From NCBI GenBank assembly GCA_041914785.1, contig JAYSCT010000005.1, positions 1-64,000 on the forward strand: a stretch of DNA of 64,000 nt, given 5' to 3'. The position numbers and the translations under genes were made by a program. The notes below the pieces were generated by a model. It made no database searches, was not told the origin of the DNA, and saw only the letters and a list, made by a program, of their open reading frames with translations. The DNA is from Pelomonas sp041914785. GTDB taxonomy: Bacteria > Pseudomonadota > Gammaproteobacteria > Burkholderiales > Burkholderiaceae_C. Below, piece by piece: positions 15,981 to 24,942 of the stretch; position 1 is the stretch's first letter; every line of letters starts with the position of its first letter.

Positions 15981-17718
15981 CTAGGGGTCGAGACTCAGGC
16001 TGCCGTTGCCGACATAGACCGTCTTGCGGTCGTCCTGCACGGGAAAACTCAGCAGCCGTTCCTGGTGGCCGTCGTCGTACTGCAGCAGCAGCGTGAAGCC
16101 GCTGAGCTGGTAGCGGCCGCGGCGGCTGGCGCCGTCGTCGGCGCGGCGCGTGCTGTAGGCGCCGGCGGTGCCGCCCGGGCCGCCGGCGGGGCCGGTGCCG
16201 ACGGAGCCACCGCCCACGCTGCTGCTGCCCTGGCCGTCGGCGTACGACGAGCCGGCGATGACGGTGTTGTTCAGCGTGGCGGCCAGCGTGCCGGTGCTGG
16301 ACATGGCGCTGAACGTGCGCTCGAAGCGGCCGTCGCGCGTGAAGCGCATCGTCTCGGACGACGAGCGCCCGCCCAGCACCAGGCTGCCGGTGAAGCTGGC
16401 GCGGCTGAAGCGGCCGTCCAGCCGCGTGTCCTTGGGCCAGGGCTTCACGGCGTGGTGCTGCCGCGGCTGCCAGCCGCCGTCGGGGCGGCCCTCGTCGTCC
16501 TGGTCCTGCATCTCGTAGCGCTGGTCGGCGCCGCGCCAGCGGCTCCACTGCTGCGGCTCCAGCCGGCGCGAGGCGGCCACGTCGAGCTGGTCGGGTGGCA
16601 TCGCGGTGCGGCGGTAGGCGGTGCCGTCCTTCAGCAGGAAGCGCACGTCCTCCTCCCACGTCGTGCCGTTGACGTTGTTGGCCTGGCCATGGATGACGAC
16701 GGCCACGAGATCCTTGTCCGGCAGGCCCTGGCCGGGCGGGGTGGTCACGCGCTGCAGCAGCACCTCCTTGCGCTCGAGCGGCTCCTGCGGCAGTGGGGAC
16801 GGCACCAATCCCGACGGGTCGGTGACCAGCGCCGCGGCGGCGAGGTTGGCATAGGCGTTGTCGAGCGACGAGAACACGCCGCGCAGCACCACGTCGCGGC
16901 CCACCCAGGGCTCGGCGCTGACGTCCAGCGAGATGGTGTGCGCCGAGCGCCGCTCGCCCTGCTCCTGCGCGAGCCGGTAGCGGTCGCCGTCGCTGCCGTG
17001 GCGCTCCACGCGGCCCTTCACGTAGACCAGGCCCAGGTTTTTCATCGCGGCCTCTTCGGAGACGGCCGTCCAGCGGCCGTGCTGCTTGACGAGCGCCGGA
17101 ATCTGGCTGGGCAGCAAGACCTGCCCGCGGGCCACGCCCGGCGCGATGTCGGGCAGCGTGGGCTTGAAGGCCAGCTTGATCTGCAGCAGCCCCTGCGCCA
17201 CCGCACGGGCCTGCGGGAACTGCGCGCTGACGTCCATGGCGGCGCCCTGCAGGTCGCCGGCCAGCGCGGCGCAGACCTTGTCGGGCTGGGCTTCGGCCAG
17301 CACGCGCCGGCGCATCGGCTCGGTGAGGCGGCTCCACGGCGGCACGCTGCTGCTGTCGCGCTGCTTGAGGGAGATCAGCACCATGCGCAGCGGCGCCACC
17401 TGGTGGCGCTNNNNNNNNNNGCGGCACGGGCGGGGGGGCGGGGGGCTTGCGGGCGACCCCCCCCCCGCCCCGGGGGGCCCCGGGGGGCCGCACGCGCCCG
17501 GCCGCCCGGGCCGCGCGGGCCGGCGCGGCGGCCGGCGCGCCGATGTCGCTGCAGGCCTCCACGGAGGCCTCGGTCATCACGTCCAGGCTCACCGCGCTGA
17601 TGAGCTGCTCCAGGGCGGCGCGATCGGCGACCAGCGAGCCGGCGCCGGGCGTGGCAGCCTGGGCGGCCTGGGCGGCCTCGGCGGCGCAGAGCACCAGGCT
17701 CGTCAACAGGCGTTTCAT
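15981..17718 (-). CDS. Large exported paralogue 1, interrupted by an assembly gap
   Basis: An exported protein of unknown function, clearly related to the intact 17715-19334 neighbour. The start (MKRLLTSLVLCAAEAAQA, signal peptide) and the DVMTEASVEAC segment lie right of the 10-N gap; the body from SLKQRDSSSVPPW to the C-terminus lies left of it. Shared features include EPWVGRDVVLRG, VIHGQANNVNGTTWEEDVRFLLKDGTAYRRT and the C-terminal YVGNGSLSLDP. The real frame across 17400-17500 cannot be judged because the N-run and neighbouring G/C homopolymers are unreliable. The start codon overlaps the stop of the upstream paralogue (ATGA), so they are cotranslated. Confidence 0.7.
17411..17420. other. 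Assembly gap (10 N) with low-quality flank
   Basis: Ten Ns are followed by long G and C homopolymer runs (about 17421-17520) that do not match the expected protein sequence of the paralogue. This looks like sequencing or assembly error at a join between near-duplicate genes. Confidence 0.95.
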
Positions 17719-19334
17719 CGGTCGCTCCTGGTCAGGCTGCCGCTGCCCACGTAGACGGTCTTGTCGTCGTCGTACACGGGGAAGCTGAGCAGGCGCTCCC
17801 GGTGGCCGTCGTCGTAGTCCAGTGTCAGCACGTAGCCGCTGAGCTGGTAGCGGCCGCGGCGGCTGGCGCCGTCGTCGCGCGTGGTGGTGCCGCTGGTGGC
17901 GCCGGCGCCGTTCACCGTGCCGCCGGCCGTGCTGCTGCTGCCCTTGCCGTCGCCGCGCGACGACGCCGAGATGACGGCGCCGTTCATGGCCGCCATGCCG
18001 CCCGAGGTGCCCAGCGAGCTGTAGCTGCGCTCGAAGCGGCCGTCGCGCGTGAAGCGGATGGCGCGCGTGGACGACACGCCGCCCAGTGCCAGGCTGCCGC
18101 TGAACGTGCCGCGGCTGAAGTAGCCGTCCAGCCGGGTGCCCTGGGGCCAGGGCTTGACGGCATGGTGCTGCTGCGGCTTCCAGTCTCCCGCGGGGCGGCC
18201 GTCGACGTCCTGCGCCTGCATGTCGTAGGCCTTCCCGTTGCTGCGCCAGCGCGCCCATTGCTGCGGCTCCAGCTTGCGCGACGCGGCCACGTCGAGCTGG
18301 TCGGGTGGCATCTCGGTGCGGCGGTAGGCAGTGCCGTCCTTCAGCAGGAAGCGCACGTCTTCCTCCCAGCGCGTGCCGTTGCTGAAGTCGGACTGGCCGT
18401 GGATGACGACGGCGGCCAGGTCCTTGTCCGCCAGGCCGCTGCCCGGCGGGCGCATCACGCGCTGCAGCAGCACGTCCTTGCGGCCCAGCGGCTGCTGCGC
18501 CAGCGGTGACGGCGTGAGGCCCGAGGGGTCGGTCACGAGCGCTGCGTTCTCCAGCGTCAGCGCGTAGGAACGCAGCGACGTGACGAGGCCGCGCACGACG
18601 ATCTCGCGGCCCACCCAGGGCTCGGCATCGAAGCGCAGGTAGGCCTTGGCCTCGGAGATGCGTTCGCCCTGGTCCAGCACGAGGCTGAAGCGGTCGGGGT
18701 CGCGCGACCAGCGTTTCACGCGGCCCTTGACGAACACCCAGCCCAGCTTGCGCTCGGCAGCCTGCTCCGACAGGTCGGACCAGCCGCCGTTGTTCTGTGC
18801 CGCCAGCGCCTCGATCTGCGTCGGCAGCAACACCTGGCCCCGGGCCGTGGCGGCGTAGAGCTCGGGCTGGGTGGGCGCGTGCGCCAGCTTTTCCTGCACG
18901 ACGGCTTTCGCCGTTGCACGGGCCTGCGGGAACATCGCGCTGACGTCCAGGCCGGCGGTCTGCCAGTCGCGCGCCAGCGCCGCGCAGGCCTTGTCGGGGG
19001 CGGGGTCGTTCAGCACGCGCTCGCGCAGCGGGTCGGTGATGTCGCTCCACGGCGCGGACCGGCTGTTGCGCCGCTTCAGGCTCATGACCACCGAGCGCAG
19101 CGGCGCCAGCTGGTGTTGCTCGCGCCACGCGACCCAGGCGGTGCGCATGGCCTCAAACGCGGGCGCTCCCACGGCCTCGCAGGCTTCCAGCGACGCTTCG
19201 GACATCACGTCCAGGCTGACGGCGTTGATGAGCTGCGTCAGCGCCTCGGGGTCGCCCGCGAGCGATGTGGGCGCTGCCGGCGCCGCGAGGTGGGCAAACA
19301 GGAAGGCCGGGCCGGCCAGGCGTTGAAACAGCAT
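17715..19334 (-). CDS. Large exported paralogue 2, unknown function
   Basis: A 539-residue exported protein. After a signal peptide (MLFQRLAGPAFLFAHLAAP) an N-terminal helical part has LTQLINAVSLDVMSEASLEAC with two cysteines. A middle part has QVLLPTQIEALAAQNNGGWSDL and an OB-like section (EPWVGREIVVRGLVTSL). The C-terminal third has FTRDGRFERSYSSLGTSGG, a Gly/Ser-rich loop, then GRYQLSGYVLTLDYDDGHRERLLSFPVYDDDKT, a pattern that resembles lipocalin-like beta strands. No family name comes to mind with confidence. Together with the downstream paralogue it forms a tandem duplication that probably caused the assembly break. Confidence 0.75.
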   Translation of the reverse strand: MLFQRLAGPAFLFAHLAAPAAPTSLAGDPEALTQLINAVSLDVMSEASLEACEAVGAPAFEAMRTAWVAWREQHQLAPLRSVVMSLKRRNSRSAPWSDITDPLRERVLNDPAPDKACAALARDWQTAGLDVSAMFPQARATAKAVVQEKLAHAPTQPELYAATARGQVLLPTQIEALAAQNNGGWSDLSEQAAERKLGWVFVKGRVKRWSRDPDRFSLVLDQGERISEAKAYLRFDAEPWVGREIVVRGLVTSLRSYALTLENAALVTDPSGLTPSPLAQQPLGRKDVLLQRVMRPPGSGLADKDLAAVVIHGQSDFSNGTRWEEDVRFLLKDGTAYRRTEMPPDQLDVAASRKLEPQQWARWRSNGKAYDMQAQDVDGRPAGDWKPQQHHAVKPWPQGTRLDGYFSRGTFSGSLALGGVSSTRAIRFTRDGRFERSYSSLGTSGGMAAMNGAVISASSRGDGKGSSSTAGGTVNGAGATSGTTTRDDGASRRGRYQLSGYVLTLDYDDGHRERLLSFPVYDDDKTVYVGSGSLTRSDR

Positions 19335-19425
19335 GCGGTGAAGAAACTCGTTCGTGATCAGCGGGCGGGCGCCATGCTCGGGGGGCGGGGTGCTGCGGGC
19401 AGTCCCCGGCTCGTCAGTGCGTGGG

Positions 19426-20412
19426 TCATGGCGTCCAGGCCAGCACCTCGCAGCCCAGCTCCTGGCGCTGCCCCTGACGGTTGTTCACCTGGAACGCCTC
19501 GCTGCCCGGCTCGCCCTTGAAGCCGCGCACGCGGCGCAGCGTGGCGGGCGTGTACCACTGGTCGCAGCTGCCGGCGCAGTAACCGGCCGTGCTGCAGAAG
19601 TGGCCGGTATCGACCGTGTAGGCCACGAAGCGTCCGTCGGGCGACCACAGTGCCGAGCCGATGGCCTTGGCCTCGGTGAGGCGCTCCAGGCGCGAGCCGT
19701 CGATGCTGGCGATCCACAGGTCGGCCTCGCGCGGCACGGCGTTGCGGCGCGGCATCTTCATGAGGAGTTCGCGGCCCGTCGGGCTGACGGCGAACGCGCC
19801 CATCTGCCGGTCCGCGGGCGGCGTCAGCTGGCCCACGACGGTTTCCGCCCCGCCGTCCAGGCTGGCGATGCGCATGCGGCCGGTCTTGATGCTGATCAGC
19901 ATGAAGCGGCCGTCCGGCATCCACGCGAACCAGTCGTCGTCGGCGATGCGGTAGCGCGTGCGCAGGGTGGCCAGGTCCAGCACCTGGTCCTCGAACGGCG
20001 CCAGCGGGCTCTCCCCCCGGCGGACCTTGGCCAGCCGCCGGTCCGTCGGTGAGGGTTCGACGTCACGCACATAGCCGTCCACATCGCCCGACAGCACCGC
20101 CTTGCCGTCGGGCGTCATGACGACGAACGACGTGATGCGGCGGTAGATGTCGGGCTTGGTGACGATGAATTGGCGGCCGTCGGGCCAGGCCGACACGTCC
20201 ATCTCCTTGCTGTTCGTGATTTCCACCGGCTTGCCCCCGGCCAGCGCGGACACCTGCACGCCGCTGTGGTGATCGAGGATGTAGCTGTTGTGCCAGAGCA
20301 GGCCGGTAGGCGGCGCGCCGGCGGCACGGGTCGGGCCGGCGAGCAGCGCCGGCAGGGCGGCCAGCAAGGCAAGGGCGGTGCGCCAGGCGCGCGGGGAGGT
20401 CGTCGCAGTCAT
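19426..20412 (-). CDS. Exported TolB-like beta-propeller 1
   Basis: A 328-residue exported protein with a signal peptide (cleavage near AGPTRA) and repeated propeller strands of the TolB/WD40-like PD40 type: MPDGRFMLIS, VSPTGRELLMKM, SPDGRFVAYTVD. Near the C-terminus is a Cys cluster (CSTAGYCAGSCDQW) and the protein ends LGCEVLAWTP. The C-x4-W-x2 ending recurs in the whole array. PD40 propellers usually bind proteins or glycans at the cell envelope; a specific partner cannot be named. First described of seven such genes between 19.4 and 28.7 kb. Confidence 0.8.
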   Translation of the reverse strand: MTATTSPRAWRTALALLAALPALLAGPTRAAGAPPTGLLWHNSYILDHHSGVQVSALAGGKPVEITNSKEMDVSAWPDGRQFIVTKPDIYRRITSFVVMTPDGKAVLSGDVDGYVRDVEPSPTDRRLAKVRRGESPLAPFEDQVLDLATLRTRYRIADDDWFAWMPDGRFMLISIKTGRMRIASLDGGAETVVGQLTPPADRQMGAFAVSPTGRELLMKMPRRNAVPREADLWIASIDGSRLERLTEAKAIGSALWSPDGRFVAYTVDTGHFCSTAGYCAGSCDQWYTPATLRRVRGFKGEPGSEAFQVNNRQGQRQELGCEVLAWTP

Positions 20413-20481
20413 CGGGGCGGCATGCTCGCGGCGCCCCCGGTGCCGGGCAATCCCTTGGTCATCACCTGCGCGCCGTGAGGA

Positions 20482-21465
20482 TTACCGCAGCCACGTGGAC
20501 ACACGGCCACAGGGCAGCGATGCGGGCGCGCTCAGGCCGGCGTCGTACAGCACCTGCCTGAGCGTGGCATGCGGCTGGCCGGGCACGGCGCCCGAGACCT
20601 CGCGCGCGTCGCGCGGCGCCAGCCAGTACGAGCACTGGCCCTGCACCGTGCTGCCGATGTGCGACACGTTGTCTCGCCGCAGCAGCAGCTGCGCGCCATC
20701 GGGCGACCACATGACGAAGGACAGAAAGCCGTCGCGCGTGATGCGCTGCAGCCCGCCGCTGCGCAGGTCCAGCATCCACAGGTCCGTGCGGTGCGTGCGG
20801 GCCTCCACGGTGGACAACAGCAGTTCATCCCCGCGCGGCGACAGCGCCGCCTCGCCGAACAGGGCGCCCGGCAGCGGCGGCGCCACCCGGCCCGTCGTGC
20901 GCCACTCGATGACTTGCTGCGGGCCCTGCAGGCTCACGCGTGCCGTCGACAGCTCGCCGGTGTGCGCGTGCAGGCGCGCCAGCGAACCGTCGGGCATCCA
21001 CCAGTGCAGGAATTTGCCCACATCGCCTTTGCTGCTGGCCAGCACGCGCGCCGGCGGCGCCAGGTCGACGACGGTGAACACGCCCGCATCGCTGGCGATG
21101 TCGAGCATGACGAACGAGAACACGCCGTCCGCGTGCGGCGCCGGGGCGGCCTCCGACACACGCGGCAATTGACGGGCTTCGTAGGCAACCTGCCCGGTGA
21201 CGGCCGAGAACACGGTGAACGTGTCCTGCTTGAAGCCCGTGTTGGTGAGCTTGAAGTAATGGCGGTTGCGGCTGTCGTGGCGCGAGCCCTTGGCGTTGGG
21301 GTCGGGGTGGTCGGCCAGCGGTGCGGGGCGGTCCAACTCGGCGAGCTGGGCCAGCGGCTTGTCGGGCAGGCTCAGGAGCAGCCGCCCCAGGCCGGCCGCC
21401 GCGGCGGATGGCGCGGCGGCGAGCAGCAGCAATGCGCACAGCGCGGTGACGGCGAAAAACCTCAT
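20482..21465 (-). CDS. Exported TolB-like beta-propeller 2
   Basis: A 327-residue exported protein; the signal peptide is MRFFAVTALCALLLLAAAPSAAAA. Propeller blades include WMPDGSLARL, LSPRGDELLLSTV, TDLWMLDLRSGGLQRIT and MWSPDGAQLLLRR. GQCSYW appears near the end and the last residues are LPCGRVSTWLR, a one-residue-longer version of the shared C-x4-W ending. I start it at 21465 because upstream in-frame sequence overlaps the next gene and reads as shadow. ATGA overlap with the stop of the upstream propeller (21462-21465) shows cotranslation. Confidence 0.8.
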   Translation of the reverse strand: MRFFAVTALCALLLLAAAPSAAAAGLGRLLLSLPDKPLAQLAELDRPAPLADHPDPNAKGSRHDSRNRHYFKLTNTGFKQDTFTVFSAVTGQVAYEARQLPRVSEAAPAPHADGVFSFVMLDIASDAGVFTVVDLAPPARVLASSKGDVGKFLHWWMPDGSLARLHAHTGELSTARVSLQGPQQVIEWRTTGRVAPPLPGALFGEAALSPRGDELLLSTVEARTHRTDLWMLDLRSGGLQRITRDGFLSFVMWSPDGAQLLLRRDNVSHIGSTVQGQCSYWLAPRDAREVSGAVPGQPHATLRQVLYDAGLSAPASLPCGRVSTWLR

Positions 21466-22418
21466 CGCGTCCAGGCCATCACGGGGCAGCGGAGCATCGT
21501 TGTCGAGCCATCGGGGCGCTTCAGCGGGAACTCGCGGGCGTCGCCGCTCGTGGCGCGCGCCCGCACATCGGAGGCGCTCGACGGTGCATGCCAGACGGTG
21601 CAGCTGCCGTAGCATGTCGCTTCGCTGCAGGAATACCCCGTGTCCTTGGCGAAGGCGACCGTGCGGCCGTCGGGCGACCAGACGGCATACGGCACCAGCC
21701 CGTTGTTCGTGTAGCGCCGCAGCTGTGTGCTGCGCAGGTCCATCATCCACAGGTCGGAGCTGTCCACGCTGCCGGACTCCCGCAGCTTGACGAGCTGCAC
21801 CAGCGCCTGTGTGCCATCCGGGCTGACGAAGGCATTGAGCGGCACGCGGGACTCGGGCCAGCTCACGGTGCCCAGCGGCGCCTCCGCGCCGCCGAGTGTG
21901 ATCCGGCTGATGGCGCCCGAGCGCTGCGCGCGCAGCAGCGTGCCGTCCGGCATCCACGCGATGGCGTCCGGCGTGTCGCTGGGCGGCGTGGCGAAGAGCA
22001 GCCTCTGCTGGTCGAAGTCCCACACGACCACGGCGCGCTGGCCAACGGTGTTCTGGCTCCAGCGCGCCAGGATGCGGCTGGCACCGGCGGGCGACGGCGT
22101 CACGGCGCTGAAGTCGCCGTCCACGGTCTGGTCCACCAGCACCGACGCGTCGGCGGTTCGCCGCACGGTGAAGCGTGTGTCGCCTGAGCTGCCGCTGGAC
22201 GTGTAGTCCACGCTGAGGACGCGCGTGCCGTCCGGCCAGGGGATGCCGTGCTTGCGGTCCTGCACGCGCACGGATTCACCCGTGTTCGGGTTCATCACGA
22301 AGGTTCCGGCGGGATGGCCGAGGTCGCTGAACGAGTGCCAGACCTTGCCCACCAAGGTCTGCGCGGCGGCGGCCGGGACTGCCAGCGCGAGTGCGAGTGC
22401 CGGCAGCCGGCTGGGCAT
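21462..22418 (-). CDS. Exported TolB-like beta-propeller 3
   Basis: A 318-residue exported protein with signal peptide MPSRLPALALALAVPAAAAQ. Blades: WMPDGTLLRAQ, VSPDGTQALVQLV, SDLWMMDLRSTQLRRYT, WSPDGRTVAFAKD. It has a Cys-rich loop (CSEATCYGSC) and ends LRCPVMAWTR. The first 90 or so residues are duplicated almost exactly in the truncated copy at 26056-26331, so this is the surviving full-length version of the pair. It lies just downstream of the FEQLAMVG-family remnant at 22435. Confidence 0.8.
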   Translation of the reverse strand: MPSRLPALALALAVPAAAAQTLVGKVWHSFSDLGHPAGTFVMNPNTGESVRVQDRKHGIPWPDGTRVLSVDYTSSGSSGDTRFTVRRTADASVLVDQTVDGDFSAVTPSPAGASRILARWSQNTVGQRAVVVWDFDQQRLLFATPPSDTPDAIAWMPDGTLLRAQRSGAISRITLGGAEAPLGTVSWPESRVPLNAFVSPDGTQALVQLVKLRESGSVDSSDLWMMDLRSTQLRRYTNNGLVPYAVWSPDGRTVAFAKDTGYSCSEATCYGSCTVWHAPSSASDVRARATSGDAREFPLKRPDGSTTMLRCPVMAWTR

Positions 22419-22680
22419 CGACGGGCGCCGCACGTCAGCGCAGCTGCTGGCCTTGCGGCGTGAAGCGCACCGTGTCGGCAGCGTTGCCGAGCAGGACATG
22501 CAGGTTCGCGCGCGCGGACTGGCGCAGGTGGGTCGCTGCGATCAATGGCACCGTCGGGCGGGCCAGGTATTCGTTCATCGTGGAGGTCATGGTCGCGGGC
22601 GCAGCGCCGTGTCGTGACGCTTGGCGGCGCGCATGCTGGCGCGCGCGGGCGGTGCTCGCAATCCCACGGTCGTGTCGGGC
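22149..22680. repeat. 532-bp direct repeat, copy 1
   Basis: This segment recurs at 26062-26593 with a constant offset of 3,913 bases and only scattered substitutions (roughly 97% identical by eye). It covers the start of propeller 3, the family-remnant ORF and the intergenic sequence up to GTCGTGTCGGGC. It records a recent duplication of the unit. Confidence 0.9.
22435..22590 (-). pseudogene. C-terminal remnant of a FEQLAMVG-family protein
   Basis: An ORF of 51 residues whose sequence (HLRQSARANLHVLLGNAADT and the ending TPQGQQLR) matches the last 45 residues of the 26622 and 15255 proteins (HFRNHARANLASVLGASADR; LALR). Nothing matching the rest of the family is present upstream, so it looks like the leftover 3' end of a deleted gene. 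An identical copy lies at 26348-26503. Confidence 0.65.
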
Positions 22681-22706
22681 GGCGCGCCGCAGGGCCGCGG
22701 GAACGG

Positions 22707-23684
22707 TCAAGGCAGCCAGGCCAGCAGCTCGCAACCCAGGCCATGCGGGTAGACCTTGCCAGCGGCGTCCTTCAGGCCCCGGAACTCCCGGGCTTCCTGG
22801 CTGGTGCGGGACACGTTGCGTGCCGAGATGTGGACGTATCGCAACTCGCACGCCGAGACCAGGTCGGACGTGCCGTAGCCAATCCGGAACGCGATAAACC
22901 GGCCATCGGGCGAGAAGATGGGGTGAGAGGCCCGTCCATCCGCGGCCGTGATCTGCTGCGGGTCGCGGCCGTCCAGCGAGCTGAGCCAGTAGTCGTGCCG
23001 CAGCACCCGACCTTGGTCGTCGACGTCGGCGATATCGACCAGCAGTTGCTGTCCCCGTGGGCTGACCACCAGGTCCAGCGGCCGCTGGTTCGGGCGCAGC
23101 GACAGGTTGCCGAGCACGGTCGTCTGGCGGGCGCCGGTCGTGGTGATGGCCGTCAGCAGGCCCCGGCTGGAAATGCCGAGCAATCGGCCGTCGGGCAGCC
23201 AGGCGGTGTACTGCGTGCGGTTGCGGTCGTCATCCGCCCAGATCACCCGCCGGGCGGCCAGGTCGTAGACGGCGTAGGTGGAATACGAGAGGGCGTTCTC
23301 GCCCCAGTTCATCCGGATCAGGTTGGCGTTGACCGGCGAGAACTCGACGTCGGTGACGGCGCCGTCGACCATCAGGTGGTCGATGACGCTGCCGTCGGTG
23401 CCGCGGCGTATCCAGATCTCGGTCGTGTCCTCGCTGGAGTCATATCGCTCTTCCAGATAGCGCGAGCCATCCCGTGTGGGAACGGGAAAGCGGTAGCCAC
23501 CCAGCGCCCGGTAGGCCCCGGTGCCGATGTCACTGATGGCACTGCCTTCCTGGCCCACCAGGTTCTTGTCGTGATGCCAGAGTTTTCCGCTGGGCATGCT
23601 TGCGCCCGATGTCACGGGCTGGGCTGCCGTGGCGGCCGCAAGCAGCAGGCCCACTGCCAGGGAAGGGCAGATGCGACGCCTCAT
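22707..23684 (-). CDS. Exported TolB-like beta-propeller 4
   Basis: A 325-residue exported protein with signal peptide MRRRICPSLAVGLLLAAATAA. It begins like the others with a KLWHHDKN strand, has blades AWLPDGRLLGIS, VSPRGQQLLVDIAD, HDYWLSSLDGRDPQQIT and FSPDGRFIAFRIG, and ends LGCELLAWLP. The internal Cys is in SACELRYVHIS. Unlike its neighbours the gene lacks an overlap with the next one. Confidence 0.8.
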   Translation of the reverse strand: MRRRICPSLAVGLLLAAATAAQPVTSGASMPSGKLWHHDKNLVGQEGSAISDIGTGAYRALGGYRFPVPTRDGSRYLEERYDSSEDTTEIWIRRGTDGSVIDHLMVDGAVTDVEFSPVNANLIRMNWGENALSYSTYAVYDLAARRVIWADDDRNRTQYTAWLPDGRLLGISSRGLLTAITTTGARQTTVLGNLSLRPNQRPLDLVVSPRGQQLLVDIADVDDQGRVLRHDYWLSSLDGRDPQQITAADGRASHPIFSPDGRFIAFRIGYGTSDLVSACELRYVHISARNVSRTSQEAREFRGLKDAAGKVYPHGLGCELLAWLP

Positions 23685-23752
23685 CGCGTCGAGGGCATCA
23701 CCGGTGTGTCCCAGCATCGTCCAGCCATCCGGGCGTTGTGGGCATGCCCCGT

Positions 23753-24796
23753 TCACCTGACCCAGGCCAGCACATGGCAGGCTCGGCTGCCCTTGACGCC
23801 GTCAGCGTTGACGAGGATCTGCCGGGCCACGTCGTGCATCTTGCCCGGCGCAACGCCGGTGACGTTCTGCGCGTTCGCCGGCACATGCCAGTAGCTGCAG
23901 TTGCCACTCACGCCTGCGCCCCCGTTGCCGCCGCCCGTCAGCGTCGAGAGGTTGTTGACCTGGAAGGCGATCCTCGCGTCGTCGGGCGACCACCGGGGCG
24001 CGAAGATCTCGCCCTGGTTGGTGAGGCGGTACTGGTTGCTGCCATCGATGTTGGCCACCCAGATGTCGCCATGCACCCCGTTGATGTTGTCCGTGAAGGC
24101 GTAGTAGGCCGCGATGCGGTCTCCGGCGTGGCTGATGTCGAAAGTGCCGATCTTGCGGCCGGCCGGTACCTGCAGGCTGCCCAGCGACACCCACTGGCCG
24201 TTCGCGCTGGCGACGGCGATGCGTCCCGAGTCGTTGTTGATGCGGTACAGCCGCCCGTCGGGCAGCGCCTTGATGTCCTCCCGGGGCCCGCCGGTGGTGA
24301 TGGCGCGCAAGGCCGTGCCTTTGCCGATGTCGACCAGGATCGATGTACCGTTGTCCGTTGTGCCGGTGAAGGTGCGCACGAGGTAGGCGTTCGGGTCGCC
24401 GAAGACCGGGCCCACGATGTCGGAGTTCACGGGAACGGTCTGGGTGGACAGGGCCGCGAGGGAGCGCGTGTAGTACAAGGTCACCCGGTCGTCCTGGCCC
24501 GTGACGGACTGGAAGTGGAGGAAGCGCTTGCCGCCATCGGCCATCTGGATCGGTACCTTGCTGGTCGAGCGGTACATGAGCTGGCCCACCTCGCCGTCGG
24601 TCGTGCTGCGCCCCAGCGACTGCCAGCCGTCGTTGGAAAACAGCACGAAGTCGCGGCCATCCGCAAAGCTCGGGGTGGGCAAGGCGCTGCCGCCAGGGTT
24701 GGCCTCGGCATCCGTCGAGCCACCACTGCCTACCCAGCCGATCAGCGTCAGCGTCAGGGCTCGAACGATGCAGCGGTGCCGCGGGGATGGATGCAT
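23753..24796 (-). CDS. Exported TolB-like beta-propeller 5
   Basis: A 347-residue exported protein. The N-terminus has a hydrophobic segment (VRALTLTLIGWVGSGGS) rather than a textbook cleavage site. Blades include ALPDGRLYRIN, ISHAGDRIAAYYAF, GDIWVANIDGSNQYRLT and WSPDDARIAFQVNN. It carries GNCSYWHVPAN, then MHDVARQILVNADGVKG and the ending ACHVLAWVR. It is closest to propeller 6, with which it shares the VARQI-VN segment before the C-terminal motif. Confidence 0.8.
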   Translation of the reverse strand: MHPSPRHRCIVRALTLTLIGWVGSGGSTDAEANPGGSALPTPSFADGRDFVLFSNDGWQSLGRSTTDGEVGQLMYRSTSKVPIQMADGGKRFLHFQSVTGQDDRVTLYYTRSLAALSTQTVPVNSDIVGPVFGDPNAYLVRTFTGTTDNGTSILVDIGKGTALRAITTGGPREDIKALPDGRLYRINNDSGRIAVASANGQWVSLGSLQVPAGRKIGTFDISHAGDRIAAYYAFTDNINGVHGDIWVANIDGSNQYRLTNQGEIFAPRWSPDDARIAFQVNNLSTLTGGGNGGAGVSGNCSYWHVPANAQNVTGVAPGKMHDVARQILVNADGVKGSRACHVLAWVR

Positions 24797-24942
24797 GGCG
24801 GGGATCCGGGGGCTGAGCGCCGGCTGTCGCGTGGCTTGCGAATACGAGCAACTCGGGCGGGGAAGCCCCGCACCTGATCTCAAGAGAAACAGATCGCTGC
24901 ACTTCGCAAGGGTGCTTTGCGAGTCGAGGTCACGCACCCCGA

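Noticed and set aside
17421..17520. G- and C-homopolymer tract as a structured regulatory sequence
   Set aside because: It touches the N gap and replaces expected coding sequence of a paralogue; sequencing error is the simpler reading.
20569..21612. Long plus-strand frame opposite the propeller array
   Set aside because: His/Arg/Gln-rich composition typical of an antisense shadow; the minus strand encodes clear propellers.
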